DNA of 64,000 nucleotides, taken from positions 903,910-967,909 of the forward strand of contig NC_049994.1 in assembly GCF_000003815.2 (NCBI RefSeq), read 5' to 3'. Positions 29,971 through 58,710 of this stretch are shown here, one piece after another. The stretch is from Branchiostoma floridae (taxonomy: Eukaryota > Chordata > Leptocardii > Amphioxiformes > Branchiostomatidae). Position numbers and translations under genes: made by a program. The notes below the pieces were generated by a model. The model was given only the letters and a program-made list of their open reading frames with translations. It did no database searches and was not told the DNA's origin. Positions within the stretch are counted from its first letter, which is position 1, and each line of letters opens with the position of its first letter.

Positions 29971-32626
29971 ATGATAGGATGTCAAAGGAGAATTGCTTTG
30001 CTGTGCATCAAAAAGCCAGCACTTAAGAAATGTACTTGGAGTGAACACAATATAATGAACATTAGGCAAGCAACACAAACGGGCAGTTCCAGGACGGTTT
30101 ACGGTCATTACAGTTCCCACTGTGCCAATGTAGCACCCAACACCAGGCAGCTGCTGGGAGTGCCCACACCTTACCTTCAGTCCAGACTGGTACAGACTGG
30201 GAGGGGTCGTCACGACTGGAGACAGAAGAACAAAAGTTTGATGATGTACATCGGGGGGATTGGAGTGCTGGTAGCAGGACTGGCTTACGCCTGTGTACCA
30301 CTCTATAGGATGTTCTGTCAGGTAAGTTTGCTTACGTACCACTATAGGATGTTCTGTTAGGTCAGTATGTCTGTTGGGGATTTTTTTTATCAAGGATGTT
30401 TTAAAAGAATATGTTTGATATCTGTGTTTTGAATCTCTCCTCTGTTTGTTAGTCACTCACAAAAAAACATAGTTTTTTTTTAGTTTGTTGTGGAATTTGA
30501 GGTTTGTTGGACTCTTCGATGGTTCTTTGATGTTGTACTGGGTTCGAATCAGGTCCACTGAACTTTGGAGAGCAAGACATGATTAGAGGCCTTTTTCTTT
30601 TGTAGTGCTCAAAAGAACTCTTCTAAAATCTGATTCATTTTCTAATCGGGCCAAAAACAGATCCATTGATTTTTTTTCCAGTCTGTTGTTTTTCGATTAG
30701 TCCAGCAAGAAATACCGGTTTTTACCAGCACTATATATGTAAGTTACAGATGCCCACTGTACTCCAGCACTTCTTTCCTGTATTCTTTGCCTGAAAATGG
30801 TCATGTAATACTAGTACACACTGTATATGTACTGTGGCATTTCTATGTTTGGTAGGCCACTGGTTTGGGAGGAACAGTCAAGCATGGATCAGAGACAGTA
30901 GCACAAATGAAACCTGTGGAAGACCGGGAACTGGAAATCCGCTTTAGTGCAGACACGGCAGCCAGCATGCGATGGAACTTTCGACCAAGACAGTCTTCTA
31001 TCAAGGTACAGCCAGTATCCTATGTGTTCAAAAAGCACCTTTGTATCAGTATCTACAGTACCTGTTGCTGTCTTCCCAGATATTGTCACTCAGCAGTATT
31101 AACCATCTGATCATGCACATGCACATGTAATGATGCACCCTGTGTAGAGGTTAAAAGTCAGGTCTGTGTTCCCTCTCCAGCTGGTTCCAGGTGAGACAGC
31201 GTTGGCCTTCTACACCGCACGGAACCCAACCAACCAGCCAATCATCGGTATCTCCACATACAATGTGGTGCCGTTTGAAGCAGGACAATATTTCAACAAA
31301 ATTCAGGTGCAAATATTCATCAAAATTCACAATATGTGTATATACCCATGGCGACTCTTAGAGGGCATGTTCTGTCTGTTAAGCTTTACATAAAGCCTAA
31401 CAAGAGTCGTGTAAACATCCAATAGTACATTTCTCGTTGACTTCATGCTGATTTTTACCTCCATGAAATATATGGAGGTTGTATTTTCACTAGCATTTGT
31501 GTGCGTGTGAACAAGATAACTCAAGAACAGCTAGATAAAAGCTCCTTGACTACACTGCTACAGTAGTAAATATTACCTCTGATGTTAATTGTAATACATG
31601 TACCTATTGGCTACATGTACTTGATCATTGTGATGAAATACATGTGTATAACATGTTATACCACTAGTAATACGTATCTATGACTGATGTTTCATTAGAA
31701 CTTTAAAATCTTTTCTCATTTCATACCTTGCAGTGTTTCTGTTTTGAAGAACAGAGGTTGGAGCCACATGAGGAGGTAATAATGATAATAAGCATACCAG
31801 CAGTCTACATGTAGCCTGGGAAACATTAATATGGTGTTCTGTACACGTCTTGCTTCTCTGTCCAGTCAAACCTGTATCAGTGGCCACCTTTGCATAGGGA
31901 CCATCTGGCCATTGTGGTCACTTTTTGTCAGTTCCTAAGCACTAAGATTTCCAGTCCCGTAGATACCAAAACACTGCCTATTGTGACCATACATGGGCTG
32001 TATCTTAACTCTGCGCCAAATTTGATGTAATTGTAGTTTGCCGGAGGATTTGGAGTACCCGACAGGGTCATTTGGGCAGTAGCGGAAGGTACGCACGCCT
32101 TGAATGTTAAAGTGCAAGTCTTTATCGGCGAATTTACCAACATAAGTTGACATTGGCTGGGTACCATTCTCCGCGGTCGGCTTTGGGGAGCTTTACCCGG
32201 CACCGACCTGCTTCTATCAGCCTGTCTGATTAGCTGCCCTTTGAGATTTTGCCGATAGAGCTTGTAGCCGGCCTTTGGAGTTTACCCCGCCCAAGCGCCT
32301 CGATGGTATGGTTCCCAGGCTAAAGTTGACAATATCAATCATATCAATCAGTAGATTTGACTTCGGCAGGGGCAGTTGAATTTTGAAACAATCAAGATGT
32401 TACTTGTTGAGAAAGATTAGTTGGTACTGAAATCATGTGTAACTTATAAGTTGACCACATTGACCCTGTTTTTCCTTGTGTGTAGGTTGACATGCCAGTC
32501 TTCTTCTTCATTGACCCGGAGTTTGCAGACGACCCTGCCATGTACAAAGTGGACTCCATTACTTTGTCTTACACCTTTTTCGAGGCAAAGGATGGGCTCA
32601 GATTACCATTGCCAGGATACAGCTAG
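29971..32626 (+). CDS. COX11: Cytochrome c oxidase assembly factor COX11
   Basis: Five coding exons in phase: 29971-30321, 30856-31005, 31181-31306, 31734-31775 and 32486-32626. They give 269 aa (human about 276). The 5' UTR exon starts at an acceptor at 29911, so a further upstream exon is likely. Residues 1-90 are basic and hydroxylated, as in a mitochondrial presequence. One transmembrane helix (MMYIGGIGVLVAGLAYACVP) follows, then YRMFCQATGLGG and the intermembrane-space CtaG/COX11 beta domain. The copper-binding CFCFEEQ motif is encoded by its own 42-nt exon. The end (LSYTFFEAKDGLRLPLPGYS) matches the family. COX11 is an inner-membrane copper chaperone that delivers copper to the CuB site of COX1 (known for the family). 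The ATTAAA at 32978-32983 may be its poly(A) signal. Confidence 0.97.
32025..32385 (+). repeat. Dispersed repeat homologous to 6255-6425, with an insertion
   Basis: Both outer parts match the reverse complement of 6255-6425 (GCGGAAGGTACGCACGCC...CGGCGAATTTACCAACAT, then CAATATCAATCAT...GACTTCGGCAG). A GC-rich segment of about 170 bp (32150-32320) is present only here. The minus frame holds VGKFADKDLHFNIQGVRTFR, which is also partly preserved in the other copy. It lies in the last COX11 intron. Confidence 0.55.
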
Positions 32627-33033
32627 TTATAACTTGTAAAGACTTACATGTACATGTATGATGGAGCATCAACAGGGAATCTGGTGCATTTTTTAGCATG
32701 TGTAATAGGTATTTGTCAAACTAGAATGTATGAAACTTCTATAAAATAAGAGTTCAATAGGCAAGAACTGAGACTGTCAGAAGTACATGGCAGACTTTGA
32801 TGCCACCAGTTACAATTGGTTTGGAAGTGTGTACAGTAGAGGACTTTGATTACAAACTTGTAGTGAGGAATGAAGAAAGCATTGCAGGATGTTCCTTGAT
32901 TTTATCTTCAGTAATTATTGTGTAATGATGTGGGAGTGTTTGCCCTCCAAGCATGACAACACCATTTATCTGTTATTATTAAAATTGGACTGGTACCTGT
33001 AACATTATGTAACTTTACTGTCTCTAAAAGTAA

Positions 33034-33800
33034 TTAGGCCATGCTGATTTGATAATATGGATGACATCTTCTGGGAACCCCAAAACTGATGCAAACAAAA
33101 AAGTTTGACTAAAAGAAAAGTTGCCTTTATCATGAAATCTAAGTGGTCAGGAAGGCAGAACAAAATTATTGAACACACAATAGATTCTTCATTTTTGTTC
33201 TTTCACATCTTCTTCTTTGACCTTGGAGTTGACTTTGAAATTCTATGACTTATCCTTTTTGAATACTAGTATCTACTGCAGGGATAAACAAGTCCATTAG
33301 CCCGATTGTCTCGGGCAAGTAAAAGTGCTGTTCGGGCAAGCAGAAGTGCTTCCCCACTTGCCAGATGGGCAAGTAAAAATTTCCAGATGTGACCCGCTCA
33401 AATTACCACTGGGTGTGACAGCACATGGGGCTGAATGCCTGCCTATATTGACCATGTCATTTTTAAGCCAGTAGAGACATGGATTTTGTTGTTGTTGTTG
33501 TCCTCGTTTAACGTCTATTATTTCGCTAGACATGGTCTCTTAACAAAAGTGAAAATTTATGAAAGGGAAAACACATAGAAAAATGTAATTAAAATTTCGG
33601 GCAAGTGAAAATTTGGTTCGGGCCCGATAGGTGAATTTTTGAAAACTTGTCTAACCCTGTACTGCATGTATTTTCTTACTGCATTTTGTAGCTGCTTGTA
33701 TAATTTACAGTATGGTTGAAATACCATGGAGACGTGGGGAATGGCTGAAAATTGGTGCTTGCATGGATGTCATCCACGTAACCAAATCAACATGGCCTAA
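33034..33800. mobile_element. TTAGGCCATG MITE with a nested GGACAAGT element
   Basis: Ends TTAGGCCATGCTGATTTGAT and ACCAAATCAACATGGCCTAA are inverted. The interior is interrupted by 33281-33658, a copy of the GGACAAGT family found at 15284-15583. It lies between the COX11 and phosphatidyltransferase 3' ends. Confidence 0.65.
33281..33658. mobile_element. GGACAAGT MITE, copy 2 (nested)
   Basis: Left CAGGGATAAACAAGTCC and right AACTTGTCTAACCCTG ends with GGGCAAGTAAAAG/GGCAAGTGAAAA units inside. It carries an extra CAACAACAAC/GTTGTTGTTG tract near 33490. Confidence 0.6.
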
Positions 33801-33961
33801 CTGAAAAAGACTAAGATTGTTGGTGTCCAGCATGTCTTGTGAGAATTTACCTGGAAACATTTCACATTTTGCAGAGTTGGCAAAACAAGTACAGTACATC
33901 AGGTTCACAAGGCCATCCTTAAGGAGTGATATAATGCACTTTCAATGGCTCTTCCTTGTTC

Positions 33962-33967
33962 TTTATT
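33962..33967 (-). terminator. Candidate poly(A) signal of the phosphatidyltransferase gene
   Basis: AATAAA on the minus strand, about 420 bp beyond the stop at 34385. No other good signal is closer. Confidence 0.4.
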
Positions 33968-34384
33968 ACAACTTACACCCTTACAACTAACAAGACAATG
34001 GACAAACTCAAGTCAGTTCAATGAGGTCATCAAGTTTACTTGATCATTGAATGCAAGATATTTATCTATGATAAAAATTGAGACCCTTAAGTAAATAGCT
34101 CAGCTTACACATGGCACTGATATACATTTGTACATGCATGTCCCATAGTACAACATACCCAATAGCTGCTCAGTCTTTTGTTATGAAGCCTGTTCAAGCA
34201 GTTTGGATGCATACATGATCATGAATAAGGAAATATTTTGTATAAGTATTTAACCATGGAGAAATCTTTGTACTTCAGAGGAGTGGCAGGAAATAGATAA
34301 TATGATGGACATGGCTCATATCTGGCATAAAATGTGTGGCCCAGGACTTCACCCTCTGATATCCCCTTACTGCTCTACTCCTCA

Positions 34385-37300
34385 TCAGCTGGCCGGGCCT
34401 GGTTTCTCACTGATCAGGAACTGGACATGGTTCCACACAAACCACAGCTGGAAACAAAAACAAAGGACAATCTTACCTCAGCTTCATGACAATAATCACA
34501 ACAGAGTTTTCCACATTTACTTTTGTTATGAAATTTTAAAAAATTGAATCTAAAGAACAGGTGAAAACTATCATAAAACAGTCCTGATCCTAACCTCGAC
34601 AGGAACACACAACGCTCTTCCTACAGCCAGCAGGGTGACAGCTGTGTAGTGGACTGTGTGTGGCAGGTGCCAGCTGTACAGCTGCACACCTGCCTCGTGG
34701 CCATACAGCCATAATGGCAGAACATGGAGTCCTGTAATAGCAAACATTCCTGCAGGAGTCTTGAAACCTGCAAATAAGAACAAAGTCATTACCAGGCTAC
34801 AGGACAATGTGCATAAATCAGATTAGAGTAAGACTCTTATGTACCAGTGCAATGGCCTGACGGAGACCTCCTTGTTGACCACTTGTTGAGTGTCTGAGAT
34901 GTCCAACATTCGCACCAAGTACCCTGACTTTGGAATCACCTTCCTTGGAGACTTAAACAGACTTGATACTTTTGAACTCTGCTGAGGCAGTGTTACATGG
35001 ATGTCACAAGTCGTGAGAAGAAACATCAGAAGGAATGCCTTACTGGACCTGATCATAACAAATATGAAAGATTTATAAGTATCAACCACCTTCAGTATTA
35101 GTATTATTGTCAAAGTAATCGTAATTCTATGATCATGACCTGCAAGGATTCAATACTGTCATCTATTCTATTTTTTACTCTATTGTAGTGCCTAGTATTC
35201 CATGTTGTGCGATTGATCCCTGGTGCATCATACTAAAGACATTAAAAAAAAATGGTACATGCTGCTTTCTCTGCTAAGCACTTGCATTTGAGAAAGAGTA
35301 TGGTAGTTGATTGAACACAGGCCACTACCAGTGGACTAGCCCCTTGCTGTTGAGATTGCACAAAGTTGTATGGCCCAAGGGCTATTGAAACAGATGGGCA
35401 TAGCCCTATGTACAATCTGCAGGAACATAAGATGACCCAAATTTCATTTTAAGAAGAACAGTGGACCTACCTTTTGCCATGACTGCCTCCACCCACCAGG
35501 GTGCACTGGTGGCCCTCCAGGCTGGCCCCATGTTGTGTGTGCAGACAAACACAAGCCACTCCAAACAAGCAATGAAGAATCCCCACTAAGTCAAACAAAA
35601 CAAAACAAAAATTACAAAGTTTTCAATTATTAGGGTTTTCCTCTCTGTTACAATGTTTGCCAGCCCTTTTTTTTTGTATCTTGAATGCGATGGCAGCAGT
35701 GGTGGATTCCGGCAAAACTTAATATGCTTGACAAGACTTGAATGTAAGTTCATCTGTGATGGGAGTCAACCTTATGTTACAATTTTGAAAACCATATACT
35801 GGACACAAAATAAAGCCAAGCACCTTTGACCCTTTGCTGACGTCACACTTCTGGTGTGTGACTTAGACTTGGGTCATTTCAACTTGAGAAGGATCAGAGG
35901 ACTGATCAAAATGTTGGTAAGTGACTTTATTTTGTGTATGGATAATATTATATAGTTTTCATAACTGTAACATAATGCTTGACAAGACATTTGCTACTGT
36001 TCAAAAGCATACGATTAATTTGACCCCAGCTGAGGCATTGCCAAAATGCAGCACATTTTAAACACAACATAGTTCCATATACACCTAATATTATCATTAT
36101 TACCTTATAAAGGCAACTCCAGAGCAGAGTTCTTCCTATGCAGTCCACAGCAACATCCAGCTGTAAATAGAAAGGAGATTGGTCCAGATGAACATGTACT
36201 CAACTTGACTGTAGAAGTTACATTCAAGATTGTGACATCTGTATGTAAAGTCAGGAGACGGCAAGTCCCTACATCATACCAGTTCTAATACAAGGGGTGA
36301 TCAATAAGTTCTCGGCCTCATAATGAAACAAGGAGCAGAACTCCTTTTCTGGGGTATAACTTTATACAATAATGCCTTAAGTCTTTGCCTTCTTGGGGAT
36401 GAGCGAATGTTGACTCCACATCAGAAGTTCAGCAATTGAACAGGTTGCAAGTTTCAAGGATGCTTTTGGCCTTTTTCCAGTCAAATCCTGGCAACTTCCT
36501 TAAGAGATTTGTGACCCAAGTTGAGACATGGGTTCACCACTTTGATCCAGAATCAAAAGAACAGAGCAATGAACAGAGCAAGCAATGGACACACGGGTTC
36601 ACAGCCACCCAAAAAGTTCAAGCAAGTGTCATCGGTTGGCAAGGTGAAGGCCTCTGTGTTCTGGCAAGTGGTCATCATGATTGACTACAAAAGGGTCAAA
36701 CAATGCAATGGAGCGTATTATGCGACAGTTAAGAGCAGAAATCAGAGAAAAAAGGCCAGAGCAAAGCTTCAAGCTCCCGAGGACAATGCACTTGTCAACA
36801 CAGCACAGGTGGCAGTGGCAACAGCATCCGAATGTGGCTTTGAACTCTTACCTCACCCTTCCTACTCACCTGACCTGACACCATTGCATAGTCACCATTT
36901 TGAGACTGATGATGACATCATCCAAGCTGTTGAGGCCTATCTTAAGGGTCAAGATGAAACCTTTTTCCAGCAGGGAATAGGAAAACTGGAACATCCATGG
37001 ACATCAGGACAACTGATAAAGGGGACTTTGTTGAAAAATAGTGTAAGAAAAATCTTCCGCCCGCAACATTTTATTAGGAAGGCTGAGAACTTATTTATCA
37101 TCCCTCGTACATGTATGAGGCTTTTGGAGTTTTCTTGAAGAATCCAACATTGACTGTATCTTGGACAAGCCAGCTGAGCAGTACCAGTAAGTCCACTCCC
37201 TCTTGAGTCACTCAGATGAGTAGACCTCATGCTTCAACAGTGGGAGAGCCCTGAACTATGACAGACTTCTGTAAAACAAGTGAGGACTTGACTTTGTGGT

Positions 37301-39477
37301 ATACTTAGCATAGTGTTGTGGGCTTTTCGATTTGAAGTTTAGCTTTCCTCCCGCAGACGTACCCAGGCTCCAAATGCTGACACTTGCTGCAGTTTCCTGG
37401 CTGCCCAGCCATCTACACCTGAAGGTAGAGGAGCAGGTATATATATATATATGCTACATACTTCTAGTATATGCTATTATACTAATTTGCATAATTAGTT
37501 TGCAAATCATCTAAACACTCTCAGTTCCATTATTGGACCATTGCAACATTTGACATTTGTAACTGAGAAAGAGAAGAATCTTGATAGATATGCAAAATAA
37601 AGACATAACTTGCATAATTAATGAGAAAATGCTATAATCTCACTGTGATAAGTGATGGCAACTTTTTACTTGTAGCATTTGGAAGTTAAGTACAGGTGAA
37701 CATCGCTGAACATTACTAATGTGCAAATGAGGTCCTCAATTGCATAAATTATCAGAAAATGCAACAAAAGCCTTCTGTTTTAAAATAGATTGTGGTGGTG
37801 GAGATGATCAAGTAATATAATTCACGCAAATGAAAACCTTATTTACATAATTAATGAAAAACAATTAATACAGCAGTTGTAAAGGTTAAAATCATTTGGC
37901 AAAGGTACAGGGTCGGGAAACTCTAGACATTTTTTTCATTGCCATGGATGCATGCAATGCTATGTTTTACTTCCAACTAAGTACTGTAAATACATGTATG
38001 TTTCCTCATTTGCATAAATTATATCAATGGATCATCACTTTCACCCAAATAACTGACGTATATAATCTATTTTCAGAAAGAAGGCTTCAATCACATGATG
38101 ATTCATGAACTTTTACAACTTTCCAACTCACCGTCAAGGATGATAGAAAATGTGTACGCTGGGATAAACAGCAGTGGTACGTCAAAGGCCAGCCAAGCAG
38201 CCAATAGCACAGTAAGTCTGATGTAACCTGTCAAAAAGTAAAGTACATGCACAAATCAAACCTGGATGAATTCAACTTGTCTCTGGGCTGATCGTGTATC
38301 TATGATACATGTGGTCACAACTGTGAACCATATGTCAGTAACCCCAGTCCACCTTTATTGGAAGCCCATGGCCAATGATGTCACACAGTGAACAATCTCA
38401 TCTCATCATGAACAATTGTGAACAATTGCACAATGCTCAATCAATAAATCCACTTTTACTACATTGTATAAAATCTTTAATATTAGTAGAAGCCCTTTCA
38501 TGGATTTCACTACACATGTACAGGAAAAATAGGAATTGTAACGTTAACGTTTGGGAATATGTCAAAGGTGAACTTTGACTTGTAAATTATCCGCCATTTG
38601 GTAGGTGCCATTACAATCCAGACATTGTCACGCAAATCAAAACTATGGTCAAGACCACACCATTTGCGTCTCATGGGCTTTTACCTTCAACATATTACCT
38701 GGCCCAGGTCCTGTCACCCAGACATGCGTAGTGAAATCTGCAAAAGGGCTTATTGGTAACATTTCCTCTGACTGTCAATATCTCAAACCCACCCAATCAA
38801 TCCAGACGAAGACACACATTAAGCAAGGAGGTTATCGCAAATAAGGATTTAGATTTTTTTTCCACGTAGCTTAATAGAGTGGAACCAACTGCTGGACCAT
38901 AAACAAATGAATAATAAATAAATATCGCCAGTTTTGTTTTAGGGCCCCCCCGGCCCCCCCCCCCCCCCCCAACCTACACTCGCAATGCCCATAAGTACAA
39001 TGTGGAGTCTATTCCCATTCACTGTGTGTTTGTACTTATGAGCCTTCGTATGTAACGTTTACCGTACTTATAGTATTTATACTCCTCACCTCACCGGTCC
39101 CATAGCCTCACCGGCCGTACAGGCAGCATGTAACGTTACTGGTAACAATAATTTGTTTCATAATATATTTCTGTTGCCGATTCCCCTTAGATATGTAACT
39201 AACGTTACAGTCTAATAAATAAACAAACAATTTTAAGGGCAACAACAACAACCATATACATAGTCTTTTTCTCGGTTTTGTTTGCTGCACTTTGCCCTTT
39301 TTTTCCACCTCACGCCACCGGCCGCACGGAACCTGCACCTCACCTGAACGTGATACCCTCACACTAGTCACAGAGGATTTTGTTCAGTATTTGATTGATA
39401 TTGATAATTGAGAAACCTGTCAGCTTACCTATGACATTAGGCACGTACCAAAGTACTTGGAAGCGCGGAGTCGTCAT
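34385..39477 (-). CDS. CDP-alcohol phosphatidyltransferase, PI-synthase-like
   Basis: Seven exons join in phase: 39429-39477 (ATG at 39477), 38132-38227, 37363-37418, 36104-36160, 35471-35585, 34595-34767 and 34385-34447. They give 202 aa, close to phosphatidylinositol synthase (CDIPT, about 213 aa). The N-terminus YVPNVIGYIR matches the start of PI synthases. The catalytic signature DG-x2-AR-x8-G-x3-D-x3-D is complete (DGWAAR...FG...LDVAVD) and is split across exons 3 and 4. The remaining segments are hydrophobic, as expected for a six-helix membrane enzyme of the ER. The family joins CDP-diacylglycerol or CDP-alcohols to an alcohol acceptor. PI synthesis from inositol is my preferred reading, but the residues around the signature differ from typical CDIPT (DGVDGW, not DAFDGH), so the substrate is uncertain. 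The intron between exons 3 and 4 holds a mariner remnant. Confidence 0.85.
36291..37107 (+). mobile_element. Degenerate mariner element, SETMAR-type transposase remnant (817 bp)
   Basis: Terminal inverted repeats of about 28 bp (CAAGGGGTGATCAATAAGTT at the left, inverted AACTTATTTATCATCCCTCG at the right) are flanked by TA at 36289-36290 and 37108-37109. Two overlapping frames encode mariner transposase pieces: ETWVHHFDPESKEQS, then KVKASVFW, HPSYSPDL, and KLEHPW near the C-terminus. The N-terminal DNA-binding half is mostly deleted. The first catalytic aspartate motif (usually GDETW) reads QVETW, and a frameshift separates the two frames near 36640. It is inactive. Confidence 0.9.
37480..37900. 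repeat. AT-rich TTTGCATAATTAATGA repeat
   Basis: TTGCATAATTA, ATGCAAATGAGG and TAATGAGAAAA motifs recur here and at 44180-44470 and 60890-61330. It appears to be the AT-rich half of the large dispersed repeat found in cullin-1 introns. Non-coding. Confidence 0.5.
38945..38970. repeat. Poly-C tract
   Basis: A run of C interrupted by GG, in the first intron of the phosphatidyltransferase gene. The length may be inaccurate in any assembly. Confidence 0.8.
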
Positions 39478-40423
39478 CGGAATATTTTAACTGACAAAGA
39501 GCTTTTAATCTTTGTAAGGATTTTGCAAATTTTACACCTGATGAAATGTTGTTGTCCTCACTGACCTCAGGTCTCACTTCCGGATTTGTCCGTACATAAA
39601 TAGGTCAAAGTGCAAAGGATGAGGTCGTCGGTACTGCTAAACTACAAAAGTTACTAGACGCCTCCCTGCTGGACGTTAAACGTACCGTCCCTTACACATG
39701 TGTGTGATGGGTTCATGAGAGAGGCGAGGCGCCTTTGACAGATTTTATCATAGCCGGTAGGCCTCGGAAATTGTTGTCGGATCGGCCGTGCTGAACTCGC
39801 TGCCGGGATGGATGTTCCGAGTGTACTCGGGATCACCCGAGCGGGTGCCGAACGTCGGCGAGTTCCGAGCGACCGAACCCGAAGAAGTCCAGCGCTGACG
39901 GTGGCGCTTTATTACAATGAAAGAGCGTATTCCTGCCCAACATGGGCTAAATGACCTAAATGCATTGTCATAGATATGTGTTGAAATATTTTACATTTTA
40001 TATCCTCGAAAATGTCTTAATTGTATCAAAATGTGTCTCAAATTTGCATAAACCACGCATGGTGATGTTCACCTAATTTACACACGTATTGAATCTATGA
40101 TATGGTAAAATGAATGTTCCTTTATCAAAAATATAAATGTATTTGATTTTCAAACAAATTATGTAAATTAGATGATGAGATGGTTCATCAGCATCTAAAA
40201 ATCATATATCATGTAAATTATCTTCATATATATATTATATATACATATATATATAAAAAGCAGGGATCTTTAGGGATTGTATCTCAAATTTCCCTCTGCC
40301 CACCCCTCCTCTAAGCATGGCACTGTACATGTACAGAGAAAGTGGCCATGTTTCCCAGCAGTAATTGGTATGAATCTTGTTGGCTGACAAAGGAAACAAT
40401 GCCACATAATAGTTCATTCAAAG
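39478..40423. other. Upstream region of the phosphatidyltransferase gene
   Basis: The interval from the start codon to the cullin-1 3' end. A CpG-rich stretch at 39660-39900 (GATCGGCCGTGCTGAAC, GAACGTCGGCGAG) stands out from AT-rich surroundings. It could be part of the promoter or an unrecognised element; no exon could be supported. Confidence 0.35.
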
Positions 40424-40429
40424 TTTATT
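40424..40429 (-). terminator. Candidate poly(A) signal of cullin-1
   Basis: AATAAA on minus, about 2.5 kb beyond the stop at 42911. If used, 40400-42910 is a long 3' UTR. That interval has no repeats that I recognise and no convincing protein, which agrees with a UTR. A nearer variant signal cannot be excluded. Confidence 0.35.
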
Positions 40430-42910
40430 GATCCCCGCATACATTCTGCGGATGAAAGTAGTAATAACCTAATATATGATACAGCTTAAAGCGAAGACCT
40501 TACAGATGATAGCGCTGGGTCTTCTCCTTATTTGTGACCACAACCTGTGCTTGAACCTGTTAACATCAACAGTCTTGTTTGAATTGAATTTCTGTACATA
40601 AACAATCTGTATACATAAACTCATCAATGAATTAATGTGGTTGACCACTTTCAGTATCACACTGCTCCAGTTTGTCATCATATAGACAAACAGATCTAGT
40701 CATTGTCAGCGAACCACCAGGAGCAATCCACCTGGTAATGCAGCTTCAATACACAAAGTCTAATACACAACATGGCGCATTGCCATTGAAAAATAGGGCC
40801 TTCATTTTTCAACAAAATGACAAAAACATCCTTAGTTAAAAATTACATTGTGCATACCAACACCACTGAAATCTGTGTTCCTTTTGTGTCTGTGATACTG
40901 AAACAAGAGCCACTCAGTTACAGCTTATTGCTGACAGATCACATTGCAGTCCACATTATTCCAATGATGTAGACCATTTTATTTTTACAATAGAGGAAAA
41001 CTTCACCAGAGATGGGCTTGGCCCGTCATTTCCAGCCTTTCCATGCACTTTAACATCCATACTGAAGACTAAATATACCTTTAGTAACTAGGTCGTCGTC
41101 TTCTTCTATATTAACAGGAAAATAATTCAGAGGATGCAAACTGAGCCAGAGATTTCTTCACTTCATTCCAAAGCCTATGGGCATTCTAAAAAACATGGTG
41201 TTGATATCATTTACCGGACATTTCACTGCTTGCAGTTTTTTTCAGTGTAAAACAGCAAGCAAATGGCAGGCAAAATGAATGGTTTTAATTCAGAGGAATT
41301 GAGTTTTTCTCCTGTATCACTGCCTTACCAAACAGTTTTAAAACAATCTTCCACATCTGCTAGAATGCCTGTTACATACCTAAGTGCTCCTACATTCCTA
41401 CCAATGCAGTAAGAATGTAAAATCACATTTGTGGAAGAAATCAACAGCAGGTCAACAAGCTTAATGCATCAGCAGCTCCATGGAAGTTATGTTGCAAGCA
41501 TACTTCAAATACCAGTGCCAATAAATCAAAATTGTGGAAAGCATTCCTTTTTTTCAACATTTTTAGTGGAACCTTGGTTAAATACTTGTTTTCAACAATC
41601 AACTATTCAGGTTTGCAGCTTTAGAAAGTTCTATAAAAACCAATGTACACTGTAAGCCTAACAGTTTACTACAAAATCTGCTTGAAATGTTCTACTTGAG
41701 CTTACTGGAAAGATTCTATTTCCTCAGGATGACCAACCCAACCAGACCAAGTGCAGCATGTCAGAATGTCCCACAAGCCACCCCAGTCTTCTGATATCAA
41801 CTGCTTCCTCCTGGGATAGAGGTAATACCATGGTGATCTACACTGTTCTGTGTGTGGGGGTGGTGCTTGTATGCTTCCCACAGTATGATAACAGAAACAT
41901 TTCTACTCCAGATACAAAATAATTGTTTTTCTTTTTCAGAATCATACAAGTAACAGTCCTACTCTTAAATGGTACACTATTATTTCTAATAACCAGCAGA
42001 GGACTCAAAGTTCATCAAAACGACTCCAAATGTACAGCCTGCAAACGTTTACCTCACATGGTGGACAGACATGGAAACTATATGCAGAAATTCTCATCAA
42101 ACCTACATTTGTCATATTAAACGTAATTGTTACATACATACATGTACCTTCTTGGCAATTATTTGTGCAACCACAGACTGAAACAATATCAAATCCCTGC
42201 ACTCCTCAATGGCAGTCACTCGGAACAAAATGTTTCCATTGAGAGCTTAGAAATTGAGATGTATGGACACTTTCTCCATGTATAAATTTGCACATCTTAA
42301 TGAAGACTAAGAAACAAATTATGGGGAGACAATTTCATCATCTTTTCTGTCTTCATCATGGGTTAGCATCATAAATACACAAATGACACAGACTTGAGAC
42401 AAGCATGACAATTTTTGCAATCTCTGTACAAATGCTGAAACAGAGATGAGCTCTGCCAAGCTCTCCTTCTTTCTAATGCTACTGGTGGCTGCAGCAGGCT
42501 GAAATGAATGGAGGCGGATGTTTTGCAAAGTTACCTATTGTATTATATTATATAATATTGTATGTATTCATCTTGGTAAAAAAATTAACAGTTGATATAT
42601 TGGCAGTACAGAATGGGACCTTCAAAAAATGCTGCCTATTAGTCATGGCCATCAGGCTGACTATTGGGGTGATCCACTGGAGTCAGCTGACCTGTGTGGG
42701 TTTCTGCAGAAAGCTCTGCTGTGTTTCAATGTATGGAGACGACAGTTGTTCAAATCATCAAGTCTCTTAAAAATAACAAGTTGTTCTGTGGGACACAGGC
42801 AGATAATATCTGAATCACATTAGGAAAAGTATATACACTGATATGTGCAGCATAACAACAGAACGATAAGCTGAAGGGTGGCCCAGTTGAATTGTACAGT
42901 CAGTAAGTCA

Positions 42911-58710
<15,800 letters not shown>

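Noticed and set aside
29902-30456. 184-aa minus-strand open frame overlapping COX11 exon 1
   Set aside because: It is antisense to a well-supported COX11 exon, has no splice logic or family signature, and runs into intron sequence.
36521-37138. 205-aa frame as a host gene
   Set aside because: Mariner transposase remnant inside TA-flanked inverted repeats, frameshifted and lacking catalytic residues.
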